A DNA stretch of 64,000 bases. Source: Clostridia bacterium (GTDB lineage Bacteria; Bacillota; Clostridia; Oscillospirales; CAG-272). The translations under genes were made by a program, and so were the position numbers. The stretch lies in NCBI GenBank assembly GCA_017473865.1, contig JAFUJB010000006.1, positions 1 to 64,000 on the forward strand. The letters are read 5' to 3'. Shown one piece after another: positions 9,221 to 18,699 of this stretch; the first letter of the stretch is position 1, and each line of letters opens with the position of its first letter. The notes beneath the pieces are model-generated. The model did not search any database. It saw only the letters and a list, made by a program, of their open reading frames with translations, and was not told the origin of the DNA.

Positions 9221-11719
9221 ATGAAACTTTCATTTTCCACAAAAGGCTGGCACGACAGCAGCTTTGAAGATTTCTGCTCTATTGCCGAGACTCTTAAGTT
9301 TGGCGGCATTGAGTTGCACAATATAAATAACCGTCTGTTCACCGACAGAAACGGAGCTTTTCAGGACTATTCGGCGGCATCCACCCTCCGTATGCTCTAT
9401 GACAAAAAGCTGTCCATCCCTTGTATTGATACCATAGCCGATATTTCAGTAGCAGACGAAAAACAGAACGCAATAAAAGAAACTATGCGTTGCTTTGAAA
9501 TCGCAAAATTTCTCCACATTCCCTATATCCGCCTTAAGTCCCGTACCGAAAGCGAAGAAGGTATTAAGTGCGCTGAAGAATTTATTTCAGAAATTCTCCC
9601 TACTGCCGAAGAATACGGCATAGCTCTCTTGCTTGAAACGTCGGGAGCGTTTAAAAACACTGCTACCCTGCGCGATACCCTCGACAAATTTGCGTCCGAC
9701 TCACTCGGCGCATTGTGGAATTTGTCCGAGGCTTACTGCGAAGAAAAAGACCCCGAGACCATAATCAAAAACCTCGGCGCATACGTCAGACACGTACATT
9801 TTAACGACGTTGAATTTGACAACGGAGAAAAAACCTATACTCTGGCAGGTGAGGGCGTTCTTCCCGTAAAAGATATTATGAATGCGCTCCGCAGCGTAAA
9901 CTACGACGGCTTTATCTCTCTTGTATGGGATCCCGCTTGGTGCGAAGAAATCGACGATATGGAGATTATTTTCGCGCAGTTCACCCACTATATGAAACAG
10001 TTTTCCGATACGTCAAAGGGCGAAAAGAATTTTTACTACAACAGAGCGCACACGGGCCGTTTCAGCTGGAAAAAAGACGACCTTATCGACCTTACTTTTT
10101 CTCAGGTGCTTGACCGACTCGTCGAAGATTTCCCCGACCAGAACGCTTTTAAATACACCACCCTCGACTACACGAGAACGTACAGCGAATTCAGAGATGA
10201 CGTTGATACTTTTGCAAGAACACTCGTATCTCTCGGCGTAAAAGCGGGCGATAAAGTGTCCGTATGGGCATCAAACGTACCCCAGTGGTTTATCTCATTC
10301 TGGGCTACCGTTAAAATAGGCGCTGTACTTGTCAGCGTAAACACCGCTTATAAAATACACGAAATTGAATATCTGCTCAGACAGTCGGATACAAACACGC
10401 TTATTATGACTCAGGGCACTAAAGAGACCGCCTACGGCAAGATTATTTCCGAGCTCTGTCCCGAGCTTGAAAACCATACCCCCGGCAAACCCCTGCACAG
10501 CAAACGCTTGCCTTTCTTACGCAACGTTATTTCGGTAGGCTTTGACCGCAAAGGATTCCTCAACTGGAACGACGCCATCAAACGCGCCGACGAAGTTCCC
10601 CTCGAAGAAATACACAGAATGGCATCGCTGGTTGATAAAGACGACGTATGCAATATGCAGTACACGTCGGGTACAACGGGCTTCCCCAAGGGCGTTATGC
10701 TCACACACTATAACGTCGTAAACAACGGCAAATATATCGGCGACCATATGGACCTTTCCACCGCCGACAGAATGATGATACAGGTACCTATGTTCCATTG
10801 CTTCGGAATGGTACTTTCGATGACCGCATCAATGACGCACGGCACGACAATGTATCCTCTGCCCTATTTCTCGCCCAAACCCGCGCTTGCATGCGTACAC
10901 AACGAGCATATAACCACCTTTAACGGCGTTCCCACTATGTTTATCGCAATGATGGAGCACCCCGATTTTGAAAAAACCGATTTTTCACACGTAAGAATTG
11001 GTATTATGGCAGGTTCAAACTGCCCTGCCGACCTTATGAAAAAGGCGACAGAGGTTATGAATATGAAAGAAATCGTATCGGTTTACGGACAGACAGAGGC
11101 TTCTCCCGGCTGTACTATGAGCAGCTACTACGACTCTCTTGAAGTACGTACCGAAACTGTCGGTTCAGCATTTGCGAACGTCGAATGTAAGATAATTAAC
11201 CCCGAAACCGGCGAAGATTGCGCTGACGGTGAAAACGGTGAATTTGTCGCAAGAGGCTATAACGTTATGAAAGGCTACTACAAAATGCCCGGAGCAACGG
11301 CGTCTGCAATAGATTCTGAAGGCTGGCTTCATACGGGAGACCTCGCTTGCCGCACTCCCGAAGGCAATTATATGATTACGGGCAGACTTAAGGATATGAT
11401 CATCCGCGGCGGCGAAAATATCTACCCGAAAGAAATTGAAGAATTTATCTATACCTGCCCCAAGGTCAGCGACGTACAGGTAATCGGCGTTCCCGATGAA
11501 AAGTACGGCGAAGAAATTATGGCTTGCATCATTCTCAAAGAAGGGGAAACAATGACCGCCGATGAAATGAAAAAATATATTCTCGACCATATGGCACGTC
11601 ATAAAGTCCCCAGATACATCGACTTTGTAGACAGCTTCCCCATGAATGCCGCAGGTAAGATACAAAAATATAAGATGCGCGAAAACGCTATCGAAAAGTT
11701 AGGACTTAAGAAGGCATAA
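9221..11719 (+). CDS. Fusion of sugar-phosphate isomerase-like barrel and acyl-CoA synthetase
   Basis: 832 residues. Residues 1-265 are a xylose-isomerase-like TIM barrel (AP endonuclease 2 family) with LLLETSG and VRHVHFNDVEF, the usual metal-ligand segments. From about 280 to the end it is an adenylate-forming fatty-acyl/aryl-CoA ligase: P-loop YTSGTTGFPKGVMLTH near 481, VYGQTEASPG, GWLHTGD, GRLKDMIIRGGENIYPKE and the catalytic Lys in AAGKIQKYK near 812. Ligase motifs are intact, so it should adenylate a carboxylic acid and load it onto CoA. Joining these two domains in one chain is unusual. It is the middle gene of the T-box operon; the amidohydrolase ATG follows its stop after 2 bp. Substrates are unknown. 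Confidence 0.85.
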   Translation: MKLSFSTKGWHDSSFEDFCSIAETLKFGGIELHNINNRLFTDRNGAFQDYSAASTLRMLYDKKLSIPCIDTIADISVADEKQNAIKETMRCFEIAKFLHIPYIRLKSRTESEEGIKCAEEFISEILPTAEEYGIALLLETSGAFKNTATLRDTLDKFASDSLGALWNLSEAYCEEKDPETIIKNLGAYVRHVHFNDVEFDNGEKTYTLAGEGVLPVKDIMNALRSVNYDGFISLVWDPAWCEEIDDMEIIFAQFTHYMKQFSDTSKGEKNFYYNRAHTGRFSWKKDDLIDLTFSQVLDRLVEDFPDQNAFKYTTLDYTRTYSEFRDDVDTFARTLVSLGVKAGDKVSVWASNVPQWFISFWATVKIGAVLVSVNTAYKIHEIEYLLRQSDTNTLIMTQGTKETAYGKIISELCPELENHTPGKPLHSKRLPFLRNVISVGFDRKGFLNWNDAIKRADEVPLEEIHRMASLVDKDDVCNMQYTSGTTGFPKGVMLTHYNVVNNGKYIGDHMDLSTADRMMIQVPMFHCFGMVLSMTASMTHGTTMYPLPYFSPKPALACVHNEHITTFNGVPTMFIAMMEHPDFEKTDFSHVRIGIMAGSNCPADLMKKATEVMNMKEIVSVYGQTEASPGCTMSSYYDSLEVRTETVGSAFANVECKIINPETGEDCADGENGEFVARGYNVMKGYYKMPGATASAIDSEGWLHTGDLACRTPEGNYMITGRLKDMIIRGGENIYPKEIEEFIYTCPKVSDVQVIGVPDEKYGEEIMACIILKEGETMTADEMKKYILDHMARHKVPRYIDFVDSFPMNAAGKIQKYKMRENAIEKLGLKKA

Positions 11720-11721
11720 CA

Positions 11722-12537
11722 ATGATAAAAAACAAATACTACGTGATTGACGCGCACTGCCACATTTACCCCGAAAAAATTGCGGCAAGGGCAGTTCAAG
11801 GCACGGATAATTTCTATAAAGCATATAACGACCACTCATACGGTACGGGAACTATCAATAATTTGCTCGAAGTGGGGGATGGCGCGGGAATTGACCACTA
11901 TATTGTACAGTCAGTGGCGACAACACCCCACCAAGTAGGGCGAATTAACGAGTTTATTGCAGAGAGCGTGGCAAATGGAAACGGCAGATTTACAGGGTTG
12001 GGCACCCTTCACCCCGACAGTCCCGACATTCTTTCCGACTTTAACCACCTGCTTTCGCTTGGGTTAAAGGGAGTAAAGCTCCACCCCGACATTCAGCAAT
12101 TTAAAATTGACGACTACCGTTGTCTTCGTATCTACGAGCTTTGCGAGCAAGAAGGTCTGCCCATACTTATGCACACGGGCGATCACCGTTACGATTTTTC
12201 AAACCCCAACAGACTTTTTCCCGTTATGGATATATATACAGGTCTGACCGTCGTAGGCGCTCACTTCGGCGGCTGGTCAATATGGGAAGAAGCTGCCGAC
12301 AAGCTCGCTCAGTTGCCCAACCTCTACGTTGACTGCTCCTCAAGTCTCTACTACGTAAGCAGTGAATCAGCTAAAAAAATCATACACACGTACGGAGTCG
12401 ACAAGGTTTTGTTCGGAACGGACTATCCTATGTGGGACCCCAAGCTTGAACTTGAAAGGTTTTTCAACATCGGTCTTACCGAAGAAGAGAATAAAAAAAT
12501 CTTCTCCGAAAACGCAAAGAAAATATTTATGAAATAA
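11722..12537 (+). CDS. Amidohydrolase-2 family metal-dependent hydrolase
   Basis: 271 residues. The HxH metal pair is in DAHCHIYPE at the N terminus, further ligands in MHTGDH and GAHFGG, and the terminal Asp in FGTDYPMWDP. This is the amidohydrolase-2 fold (family members include decarboxylases of aromatic acids such as ACMSD, and lactonases). The active site looks complete. Tight 2-bp spacing after the ligase gene indicates translational coupling and a common pathway, possibly hydrolysis or decarboxylation of the acid that the ligase activates, or of its product; this is inference. Confidence 0.85.
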   Translation: MIKNKYYVIDAHCHIYPEKIAARAVQGTDNFYKAYNDHSYGTGTINNLLEVGDGAGIDHYIVQSVATTPHQVGRINEFIAESVANGNGRFTGLGTLHPDSPDILSDFNHLLSLGLKGVKLHPDIQQFKIDDYRCLRIYELCEQEGLPILMHTGDHRYDFSNPNRLFPVMDIYTGLTVVGAHFGGWSIWEEAADKLAQLPNLYVDCSSSLYYVSSESAKKIIHTYGVDKVLFGTDYPMWDPKLELERFFNIGLTEEENKKIFSENAKKIFMK

Positions 12538-12604
12538 GAACCCGACCCGCCATGCGCAATTAAATTTGCGGGCGGGTACCCCGGAACCTTGTTGTGTTCA
12601 CAAT

Positions 12605-12642
12605 AAATGCTATATGGGCATCGCCCATATAGCATTTTGGTT
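12605..12642. terminator. Perfect 15-bp hairpin, terminator
   Basis: AAATGCTATATGGGC (12605-12619) pairs perfectly with GCCCATATAGCATTT (12623-12637) across a 3-base loop, followed by a T-rich tail. It follows the T-box operon by about 70 bp. Confidence 0.8.
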
Positions 12643-12648
12643 TTAAAA

Positions 12649-12884
12649 AAAACGCTTTCGCGTTTTCTTGAAAGGGGCTCAAGTAGTCAGGGCGTTGCCC
12701 TGAAACCTACAAAAGGACACTTTTGAAAAAGTGCCCTCTTGACTCCCTCAAAACTTTTCATAATGGGTTCCCCGAAACATTACGGCTTCTGCAGACCCAA
12801 GTCGCAAAGTTTTTGCCAAGCTTTTTTCAAAAAGCGGGGTCGTGCGGCGTTGCCGCCTTTCCTTAAAAGAAAGTAGGTTTCCCC
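12649..12884. repeat. Mosaic intergenic repeat block between convergent genes
   Basis: Contains the AACGCTTTCGCGTTTTC hairpin, a CAGGGCGTTGCCCTGAAACC hairpin, the TTTTGAAAAAGTGCCCTCTT piece, GCTTTTTTCAAAAAGCGGGG, GTCGTGCGGCGTTGCCGCC and CCTTAAAAGAAAGTAGG. The same modules in the same order occur at 16000-16200, 21400-21640 and 37920-38160. No gene is visible. Confidence 0.8.
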
Positions 12885-14069
12885 TTATTTATCCAAGCCG
12901 TTTGCGATGTTCTTTGCGATATCGCTGTCAAACGAGAGAAAACTGGAAAGGATGTAGTTGGAAACGTACATACCCTTGGGTGTAAACGAATAGTGCCCGT
13001 TCTTAAATTCCATAAAGCCGTTATCAATATAAAGCTTAAGCTCTTTTTCAAACATAGCACCGAAATCCTTACCGAATTTCTCTTTAAATTCATTTACGTC
13101 TATACCCTCGGTAAGTCTGAGTCTGAGCATTATATATTCGTCAACGCGCTCTTCCGCCGTAACGGTATAGTCCTCTTCGATTATATCTATACCCGCATCT
13201 ACGTATTCAAGAGCGTCCATAAACATATCGACACTGCGCTTATACGAAAATCTGCGGTCATTGAAATAGGAATGCGCCGCGGGACCGATACCAAGATATT
13301 CCTGGCAGTCCCAATATTTAAGATTGTGGCGGCACTTGTAGCCGTCTGTCGAGAAATTGCTTATCTCATACTGCCAATAGCCTCTGAACGCCAGATAGTC
13401 GATGGCATATTTGTACATCTCGTATTCGGTATCTTCGTCGGGTAATTCCAGTTTCTTTCTTTTATTATAAAAAGGTGTTCCCTCTTCAATCTTCAGTCCG
13501 TACAGCGAAATATGCTTAGGCTCGAGGTCGCACACCTGCTCAAGCGTATAGCCGAGCGAGTGGCGGGTTTGTCCCGGTATACCGTACATAATATCTACGT
13601 TTATATTTTCAAAACCTGCAGCCCTTGCCATTTCATAGCTGTCAACAAACTCGTCAAACGTATGAATTCTCGAGAGGCTTTCAAGCTCTGTGTCAATCGC
13701 GCTCTGCAGACCAAAGCTAAGGCGGTTTACTCCTGCCTTACGGTACTTTTTAAGCATTTTCAGGTTAACGGTCGCGGGGTTCGCTTCCATAGTAAATTCA
13801 ACGTCGGACGAAATATTAAAGTTTCTGTATATACCGTCAATGATTTCAAGCATTCTTTTTACCGGCAGAACGGTGGGTGTACCGCCGCCTATAAATACGG
13901 TATCAACTATATAATCCTTCGTCTGCGCCGCATAATCCTCCATCTGCAAAAGCATAGTATCGACAAATCTTACGTAGTCGTCGAACTTGGTCAATGAATA
14001 AAAATCGCAGTAGTCGCACTTGTGTTCGCAAAAAGGAATGTGAATATAAAGTCCGAGTCTCTTTTCCAT
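12885..14069 (-). CDS. hemW: HemW, radical SAM haem chaperone
   Basis: 394 residues. The radical SAM cluster motif is C14-x3-C18-x2-C21 followed by D-F. HemN (the true coproporphyrinogen dehydrogenase) has a fourth Cys where this protein has Phe23, so this is HemW, which binds haem and hands it to target enzymes. FIGGGTPTVL and the C-terminal HemN_C winged-helix region are present. It starts 27 bp after lepA and is co-transcribed with it, the standard lepA-hemW order of Firmicutes. Without a haem pathway in view, its need here cannot be judged. Confidence 0.9.
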   Translation of the reverse strand: MEKRLGLYIHIPFCEHKCDYCDFYSLTKFDDYVRFVDTMLLQMEDYAAQTKDYIVDTVFIGGGTPTVLPVKRMLEIIDGIYRNFNISSDVEFTMEANPATVNLKMLKKYRKAGVNRLSFGLQSAIDTELESLSRIHTFDEFVDSYEMARAAGFENINVDIMYGIPGQTRHSLGYTLEQVCDLEPKHISLYGLKIEEGTPFYNKRKKLELPDEDTEYEMYKYAIDYLAFRGYWQYEISNFSTDGYKCRHNLKYWDCQEYLGIGPAAHSYFNDRRFSYKRSVDMFMDALEYVDAGIDIIEEDYTVTAEERVDEYIMLRLRLTEGIDVNEFKEKFGKDFGAMFEKELKLYIDNGFMEFKNGHYSFTPKGMYVSNYILSSFLSFDSDIAKNIANGLDK

Positions 14070-14096
14070 TTTCTCTCTCCTGATATAATTACGGTA

Positions 14097-15917
14097 TTAT
14101 TCGTCATCAAATTTGAGGACTGCCATAAACGCCTCGGGAGTAACCTCGACAGTACCCAGAGTACGCATCTTTTTCTTACCCTCTTTCTGCTTTTCAAGCA
14201 GCTTCTTTTTACGGGTAATGTCGCCGCCGTAGCATTTTGCAAGTACGTCCTTACGCAATGCTTTTACGGTCTCTCTTGCGATTACTCTGCCGCCGATAGC
14301 CGCCTGAATAGGCACCTCAAACAGCTGACGCGGTATGTTCTCTTTTAACTTTTCGCATATCTTTCTTCCGCGCGCATACGCCTTTTCTTCGTGTACGATA
14401 AATGACAGGGCGTCAACCACGTCTCCGTTAAGCAAGATGTCAAGCTTAACGAGCTTGCTGGGCACGTATTCCGCAATCTCATAGTCAAGCGAAGCGTAAC
14501 CCTTGCTTCTGCTCTTTAAGGCGTCGAAAAAGTCGTAGATAATTTCGTTAAGGGGCAATCTGTAATGCAGCTCTGCGCGCGTAGTGTCAATGTAGGTCAT
14601 ATCAATAAACACGCCGCGTCTGTCCTGACAAAGCTCCATAATGCCGCCGATATATTCCGCAGGGGTAATAATGCTGGCCTTAACCATAGGCTCGTACGCC
14701 GTTTCTATCTCGTCGACTAAAGGATAGTTTGCGGGGTTATCGATAAATACCGTCTCCCCGTCTTTTTTGTCGATTTTATAGATAACGCTGGGAGCTGTCG
14801 TAATAAGGTCAAGGTTAAATTCGCGTTCAATACGTTCTTCGATGATCTCCATATGCAACAGGCCGAGGAAGCCGCAACGGAAACCGAAACCGAGAGCCGC
14901 CGACGTTTCGGGTTCAAAAGTAAGCGCCGCGTCATTAAGACGTAATTTTTCCAAAGCGTCGCGCAGGTCGCCGTATTTTGCGCCGTCTGCGGGATAAATG
15001 CCCGCATAAACCATAGGCACAGCCTTTTTAAAGCCGGGGAGCGCTTCTTCTACTCCGTTTTCAGCGTTTGTAACGGTATCGCCGACGCGCGTATCGGATA
15101 CGTTCTTTATGCTCGCGGTAATGTAACCTACGTCGCCTGCCGCAAGATATTCGGATTTTGCAAGACCGAACGCCGACATAGTACCTACGTCAACAACGGT
15201 AAATCTTGCGCCCGTACCCATCATATATATTTCGTCTCCGCTTTTTACCACTCCGTCGAATACTCGGATGTATACAACGACTCCGAGGTACGAGTCATAG
15301 TAAGAGTCGAAAATTAAAGCCTTAAGGGGCTTGTCGACATCGCCCTTAGGACAGGGAATGTCGCTTATGATCTTGTCGAGAACCTTGTCGATATTAAGAC
15401 CGCTCTTTGCCGAGATTGCAGGGCAGTCCTCGGCAGGTATGCCGATTACGTCCTCAATTTCTTTTCTTACTCGGTCGGGGTCTGCAGCCGGAAGGTCCAT
15501 CTTATTTATTACGGGCACTATCTCAAGGTCGGCATCGACGGCAAGATATGCGTTTGCAAGCGTCTGCGCCTGTATACCCTGTGTTGAGTCAACAACGAGC
15601 AATGCACCGTCGCAAGCGTTAAGCGAACGGGAAACTTCATAGTTAAAGTCAACGTGTCCGGGAGTGTCGATTAAGTTAAGGACATATTCCTTACCGTCGG
15701 GCGCTTTATAGTCAAGCTTGACCGCGCGCGCCTTAATGGTTATACCCCTTTCTCTTTCGAGGTCCATATTATCAAGGAGCTGTTCTTCCATTTCGCGCTT
15801 TGTAACGCTTTGGGTGTGCTCCAGAATTCTGTCGGCAAGGGTAGACTTTCCGTGGTCAATATGAGCAACTATCGAAAAATTCCTTATATTCTTTTGTCTG
15901 TCATTCGTTATTGACAT
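14097..15917 (-). CDS. lepA: Elongation factor 4 (LepA), ribosome back-translocase GTPase
   Basis: 606 residues, full length. The GTPase domain starts with AHIDHGKST (18-26); the G2 region RERGITIK, the G3 DTPGHVDF and the G4 NKMD motifs are intact. The LepA-specific C-terminal domain ends with the basic [16 protein letters not shown] segment near residue 575, which reaches the peptidyl-transferase centre. It rescues stalled ribosomes and helps 30S assembly. The ATG follows GGAG; a promoter lies just upstream and hemW follows. Confidence 0.97.
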   Translation of the reverse strand: MSITNDRQKNIRNFSIVAHIDHGKSTLADRILEHTQSVTKREMEEQLLDNMDLERERGITIKARAVKLDYKAPDGKEYVLNLIDTPGHVDFNYEVSRSLNACDGALLVVDSTQGIQAQTLANAYLAVDADLEIVPVINKMDLPAADPDRVRKEIEDVIGIPAEDCPAISAKSGLNIDKVLDKIISDIPCPKGDVDKPLKALIFDSYYDSYLGVVVYIRVFDGVVKSGDEIYMMGTGARFTVVDVGTMSAFGLAKSEYLAAGDVGYITASIKNVSDTRVGDTVTNAENGVEEALPGFKKAVPMVYAGIYPADGAKYGDLRDALEKLRLNDAALTFEPETSAALGFGFRCGFLGLLHMEIIEERIEREFNLDLITTAPSVIYKIDKKDGETVFIDNPANYPLVDEIETAYEPMVKASIITPAEYIGGIMELCQDRRGVFIDMTYIDTTRAELHYRLPLNEIIYDFFDALKSRSKGYASLDYEIAEYVPSKLVKLDILLNGDVVDALSFIVHEEKAYARGRKICEKLKENIPRQLFEVPIQAAIGGRVIARETVKALRKDVLAKCYGGDITRKKKLLEKQKEGKKKMRTLGTVEVTPEAFMAVLKFDDE

Positions 15918-15947
15918 ATATTTTCTCCATTTTATTGAACTCTATTT

Positions 15948-15976
15948 ATTATATATTATTTCCCCGCCTAAATCAA
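15948..15976 (-). promoter_or_regulatory. Sigma-A promoter of lepA-hemW
   Basis: Read on the minus strand, TTGATT (15971-15976), a 17-bp spacer and TATAAT (15948-15953), with transcription starting about 20 bp before the lepA ATG. Confidence 0.7.
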
Positions 15977-15994
15977 GTACATTTTTTGAAACTT

Positions 15995-16200
15995 TACAGC
16001 TTTCTTTCTCGGCTCCCTCTTGCGCGAACCCCACAGGGTTTCACCCTGAAACCCACAAGAGAAGCTTTTTAAAAAAAGCTCCTCTTGACTCCGCAAAAAC
16101 TTTTCATAACGAGTTCGCCGAAATATTACGGCTTCCGCAAACCCATGTTGCAAGTTTTTTGCCCCACTTTTTTACAAAAAAGTGGGGGCTTTTGCATACA
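15995..16200. repeat. Mosaic intergenic repeat block
   Basis: Lies between the divergent lepA and aspS transcripts. It contains CACAGGGTTTCACCCTGAAACC, AAGCTTTTTAAAAAAAGCTCC-type symmetry, AAAACTTTTCATAACGAGTTC and CATGTTGCAAGTTTTTTGCC, which correspond module by module to 12680-12860. No gene. Confidence 0.75.
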
Positions 16201-16242
16201 TAATGTTTGAAATTAATGTACAAAAAAATTTTAATTATAATA

Positions 16243-16271
16243 TTGACTATTTATTTGCGATGTGTTATACT
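16243..16271 (+). promoter_or_regulatory. Sigma-A promoter of aspS-gatCAB
   Basis: TTGACT at 16243-16248, 17-bp spacer, TATACT at 16266-16271, directly upstream of the T-box leader. Confidence 0.78.
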
Positions 16272-16277
16272 GTACCC

Positions 16278-16534
16278 GTGAAAATATGGCGTTGATGGAG
16301 AGAGTATTGCATTAAAACTGTTTACAGAGAGCCGCGGCAGCTGCAAAGCGGTAACAGCCCTTGTAAGAAAAACACTCCGTAGCCCGCGGAAGAAAACCGC
16401 TTTATGCGGCGACTAGAACCGCGCGTTCATCGCGTAAAGATGTAATTGAGAGGACTGTTTTGTGCAGTCAATTTGGGTGGTATCGCGGAAGGAATGCCTT
16501 TCGTCCCATGTGGGACGGGAGGCTTTTGTTTTTT
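16278..16534 (+). promoter_or_regulatory. T-box leader, specifier probably AAC (Asn)
   Basis: T-box TGGGTGGTATCGCGG at 16474-16488; terminator hairpin GCCTTTCGTCCC / GGGACGGGAGGC (16496-16523) followed by TTTTGTTTTTT. Stem I opens at ACAGAGAGCCGCGG (about 16324). At the 3' side of the specifier loop the sequence GAAAAACACTCCGTAGC puts AAC, an asparagine codon, at 16371-16373; GAA (Glu) overlaps just upstream at 16367-16369. A T-box reading both Asn and Glu tRNAs has been described, as I recall, for a clostridial gatCAB operon. Sensing tRNA-Asn fits an operon that makes Asn-tRNA by transamidation. Confidence 0.87.
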
Positions 16535-16600
16535 CTCTGCCCTAAATGATTTTTTGTTAAAAAATTTAACCATAATATATTACCCGGAGGATTTTTAACT

Positions 16601-18376
16601 ATGTTAAGAACACACACTTGTAACGAACTTGGAATAAAACATATAGGAGAAAAGGTCATTCTGACCGGCTGGATCGAAACAGTCCGCGACCACGGCGGCG
16701 TATTATTCGTCGACCTTCGCGACCACTACGGTATTACTCAGGTAGTATTTTCCGACGACTCTATGCTCGCAGGTATGTCGAAAGAAACCGTCGTTCTCAT
16801 CGAGGGCGTTGTCGAAAAGAGAGACGAGGAAACCGTTAACCCCAAACTTGATACGGGTATGATCGAAGTCAGAGCTGAAAAAATCGAGGTTCTCGGCCCC
16901 TGCCAGCTTAACCTTCCTTTTGAAATTGACGCTTCTACCCTTACCCGCGAAGAAGTAAGACTTAAATACCGCTACCTCGACCTGCGTAACAGAAAGATCC
17001 ACAATAATATCGTTCTGCGTTCGCAGATCATTAAATACATCCGTTCTCAGATGGATGAAATGGGATTCCTTGAAATTCAGACTCCTATTCTTACGGCATC
17101 TTCTCCCGAAGGCGCCCGCGACTATCTCGTACCCAGCAGAAAGCATAAGGGTAAATTCTATGCGCTTCCTCAGGCGCCCCAGCAGTTCAAGCAGCTGCTT
17201 ATGGCTTCGGGATTTGACCGCTATTTCCAGATAGCGCCCTGCTTCCGTGACGAAGACGCACGTCAGGACCGTTCGCCCGGCGAATTCTATCAGCTCGACT
17301 TTGAAATGTCTTTTGCAACACAGGAAGACGTGTTTGCTGTTGCAGAACAGGTCGTTTATAACACATTTACAAAATTTACAGACAAAAAAGTCTCCAAGCC
17401 CCCCTTCAAGAGAATTACTTTCGCTGATTCGATGCTTAAATACGGTACGGATAAGCCCGATTTGCGTAACCCTCTTCTTATTCAGGACCTTACGGACTTC
17501 TTTGCAAAGCACGAATTTTTGAACATTAACGGCAGAACCGTTCCCTTTAAGAATAAGCTCGTTCGCGGTATCGTTGCAAACTATCTTGTTAAGAAAGACG
17601 GCGACGGCGACGGCAAGAAAGCTTTTGAAAAGGCTATCGACACCTATTCAAGAAGCATCGGTATGAAGTTCGGTATCGGCTATATCACTCTTGAAGACGG
17701 CGAATACAAAGGACCTATCGCAAAGTTCCTTACAGAAGAACAGAAGGCTGAGCTTACACAGCTCGTAGGAATTAAGGAAGGCGAATCGTTGTTCTTCATC
17801 AGCGACAGCGCGTCGGTTATCGACAAGCTCTCGGGCGAAATGAGAACGTGGATAGGCAAAGAGCTCGGACTCATCAAGAATGATTCTTACGAATTCTGCT
17901 TTATCGTTGACTTCCCTATGTACGAACGCAATGAAGAAACAAACAAGATAGACTTTACACATAACCCCTTCTCTATGCCTCAGGGCGGTATGGAAGCGCT
18001 TCTCACCAAGGATCCGCTCGAAATCTTCGCATATCAGTACGACATCGTATGTAACGGCGTAGAGCTTTCATCGGGCGCTGTAAGAAACCATAACCCCGAT
18101 ATTATGAGAAAAGCATTCGAGATCGCAGGCTACGGCGAAGAAGAGCTTAAAGCTAAGTTCGGCGCTCTCTACACCGCATTCTCGTACGGCGCTCCCCCTC
18201 ACGCAGGTATGGCTCCCGGCATTGACAGAATGGTTATGCTTATCGCAGAAGAAGAAACAATCCGTGACGTTATTGCGTTCCCGCTTAACGGAAACGCGCA
18301 GGATCTTATGATGGGCGCTCCCGGAAATGTTACAGAACAGCAGCTCCGCGAGGTTCATATAAAGGTAAGAGACTGA
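16601..18376 (+). CDS. aspS: Aspartyl-tRNA synthetase, probably non-discriminating
   Basis: 591 residues, bacterial-type AspRS: OB-fold anticodon domain (1-110), class II catalytic core with motif 2 (FRDEDARQDRSPGEF) and motif 3 near the C terminus (GMAPGIDRMVML), and the GAD insertion between. The anticodon domain reads RDHGG with His at position 31, the residue found in AspRSs that charge both tRNA-Asp and tRNA-Asn; discriminating enzymes such as E. coli carry Leu. Together with an Asn-type T-box and gatCAB directly downstream, it very probably makes Asp-tRNA-Asn. gatC follows 27 bp after the stop. Confidence 0.93.
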   Translation: MLRTHTCNELGIKHIGEKVILTGWIETVRDHGGVLFVDLRDHYGITQVVFSDDSMLAGMSKETVVLIEGVVEKRDEETVNPKLDTGMIEVRAEKIEVLGPCQLNLPFEIDASTLTREEVRLKYRYLDLRNRKIHNNIVLRSQIIKYIRSQMDEMGFLEIQTPILTASSPEGARDYLVPSRKHKGKFYALPQAPQQFKQLLMASGFDRYFQIAPCFRDEDARQDRSPGEFYQLDFEMSFATQEDVFAVAEQVVYNTFTKFTDKKVSKPPFKRITFADSMLKYGTDKPDLRNPLLIQDLTDFFAKHEFLNINGRTVPFKNKLVRGIVANYLVKKDGDGDGKKAFEKAIDTYSRSIGMKFGIGYITLEDGEYKGPIAKFLTEEQKAELTQLVGIKEGESLFFISDSASVIDKLSGEMRTWIGKELGLIKNDSYEFCFIVDFPMYERNEETNKIDFTHNPFSMPQGGMEALLTKDPLEIFAYQYDIVCNGVELSSGAVRNHNPDIMRKAFEIAGYGEEELKAKFGALYTAFSYGAPPHAGMAPGIDRMVMLIAEEETIRDVIAFPLNGNAQDLMMGAPGNVTEQQLREVHIKVRD

Positions 18377-18403
18377 TAAATTTTGAAAAAGGAGTTTATT
18401 TAT

Positions 18404-18685
18404 ATGGACAGAGATACACTCAGAAGACTCGGCCTGCTTAACCAGCTGAGCCTTACAGAGCAAGAAAAAGACGAGCTTATCGAATTTTTTGCTGACAGAG
18501 AAGAAGACCTCAAAGCTCTTGAAAAAATTAATACGGAAAACACCGAAAGAATGGTACACGTTATGCCCATTCTGACGGTTGTCCGCGAAGATATCGCAAT
18601 ACAGAAATTTGACCGCGATGCCCTTCAGGCAGGCGCGCCCGAAACCGACGAGGGTTACTGGTGCGTTCCCAAGGTCGTTGAATAA
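18404..18685 (+). CDS. gatC: GatC, small subunit of tRNA-dependent amidotransferase
   Basis: 93 residues from the ATG at 18404, chosen because GGAG sits at 18391-18394; a TTG at 18383 would overlap that site. It has the GatC pattern: helix (EKDELIEFFADREEDLKAL), then the belt segment MPILTVVRED and the conserved end GYWCVPKVVE. GatC wraps around GatA and ties it to GatB. Its good conservation argues that a complex is still assembled, although GatA here lacks the amidase residues. Confidence 0.88.
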   Translation: MDRDTLRRLGLLNQLSLTEQEKDELIEFFADREEDLKALEKINTENTERMVHVMPILTVVREDIAIQKFDRDALQAGAPETDEGYWCVPKVVE

Positions 18686-18699
18686 GGAGGTATATTAAA

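Noticed and set aside
16601..18376. Discriminating AspRS with an Asp-type T-box
   Set aside because: Specifier alignment gives AAC rather than GAC, and the anticodon domain has His31 rather than Leu.
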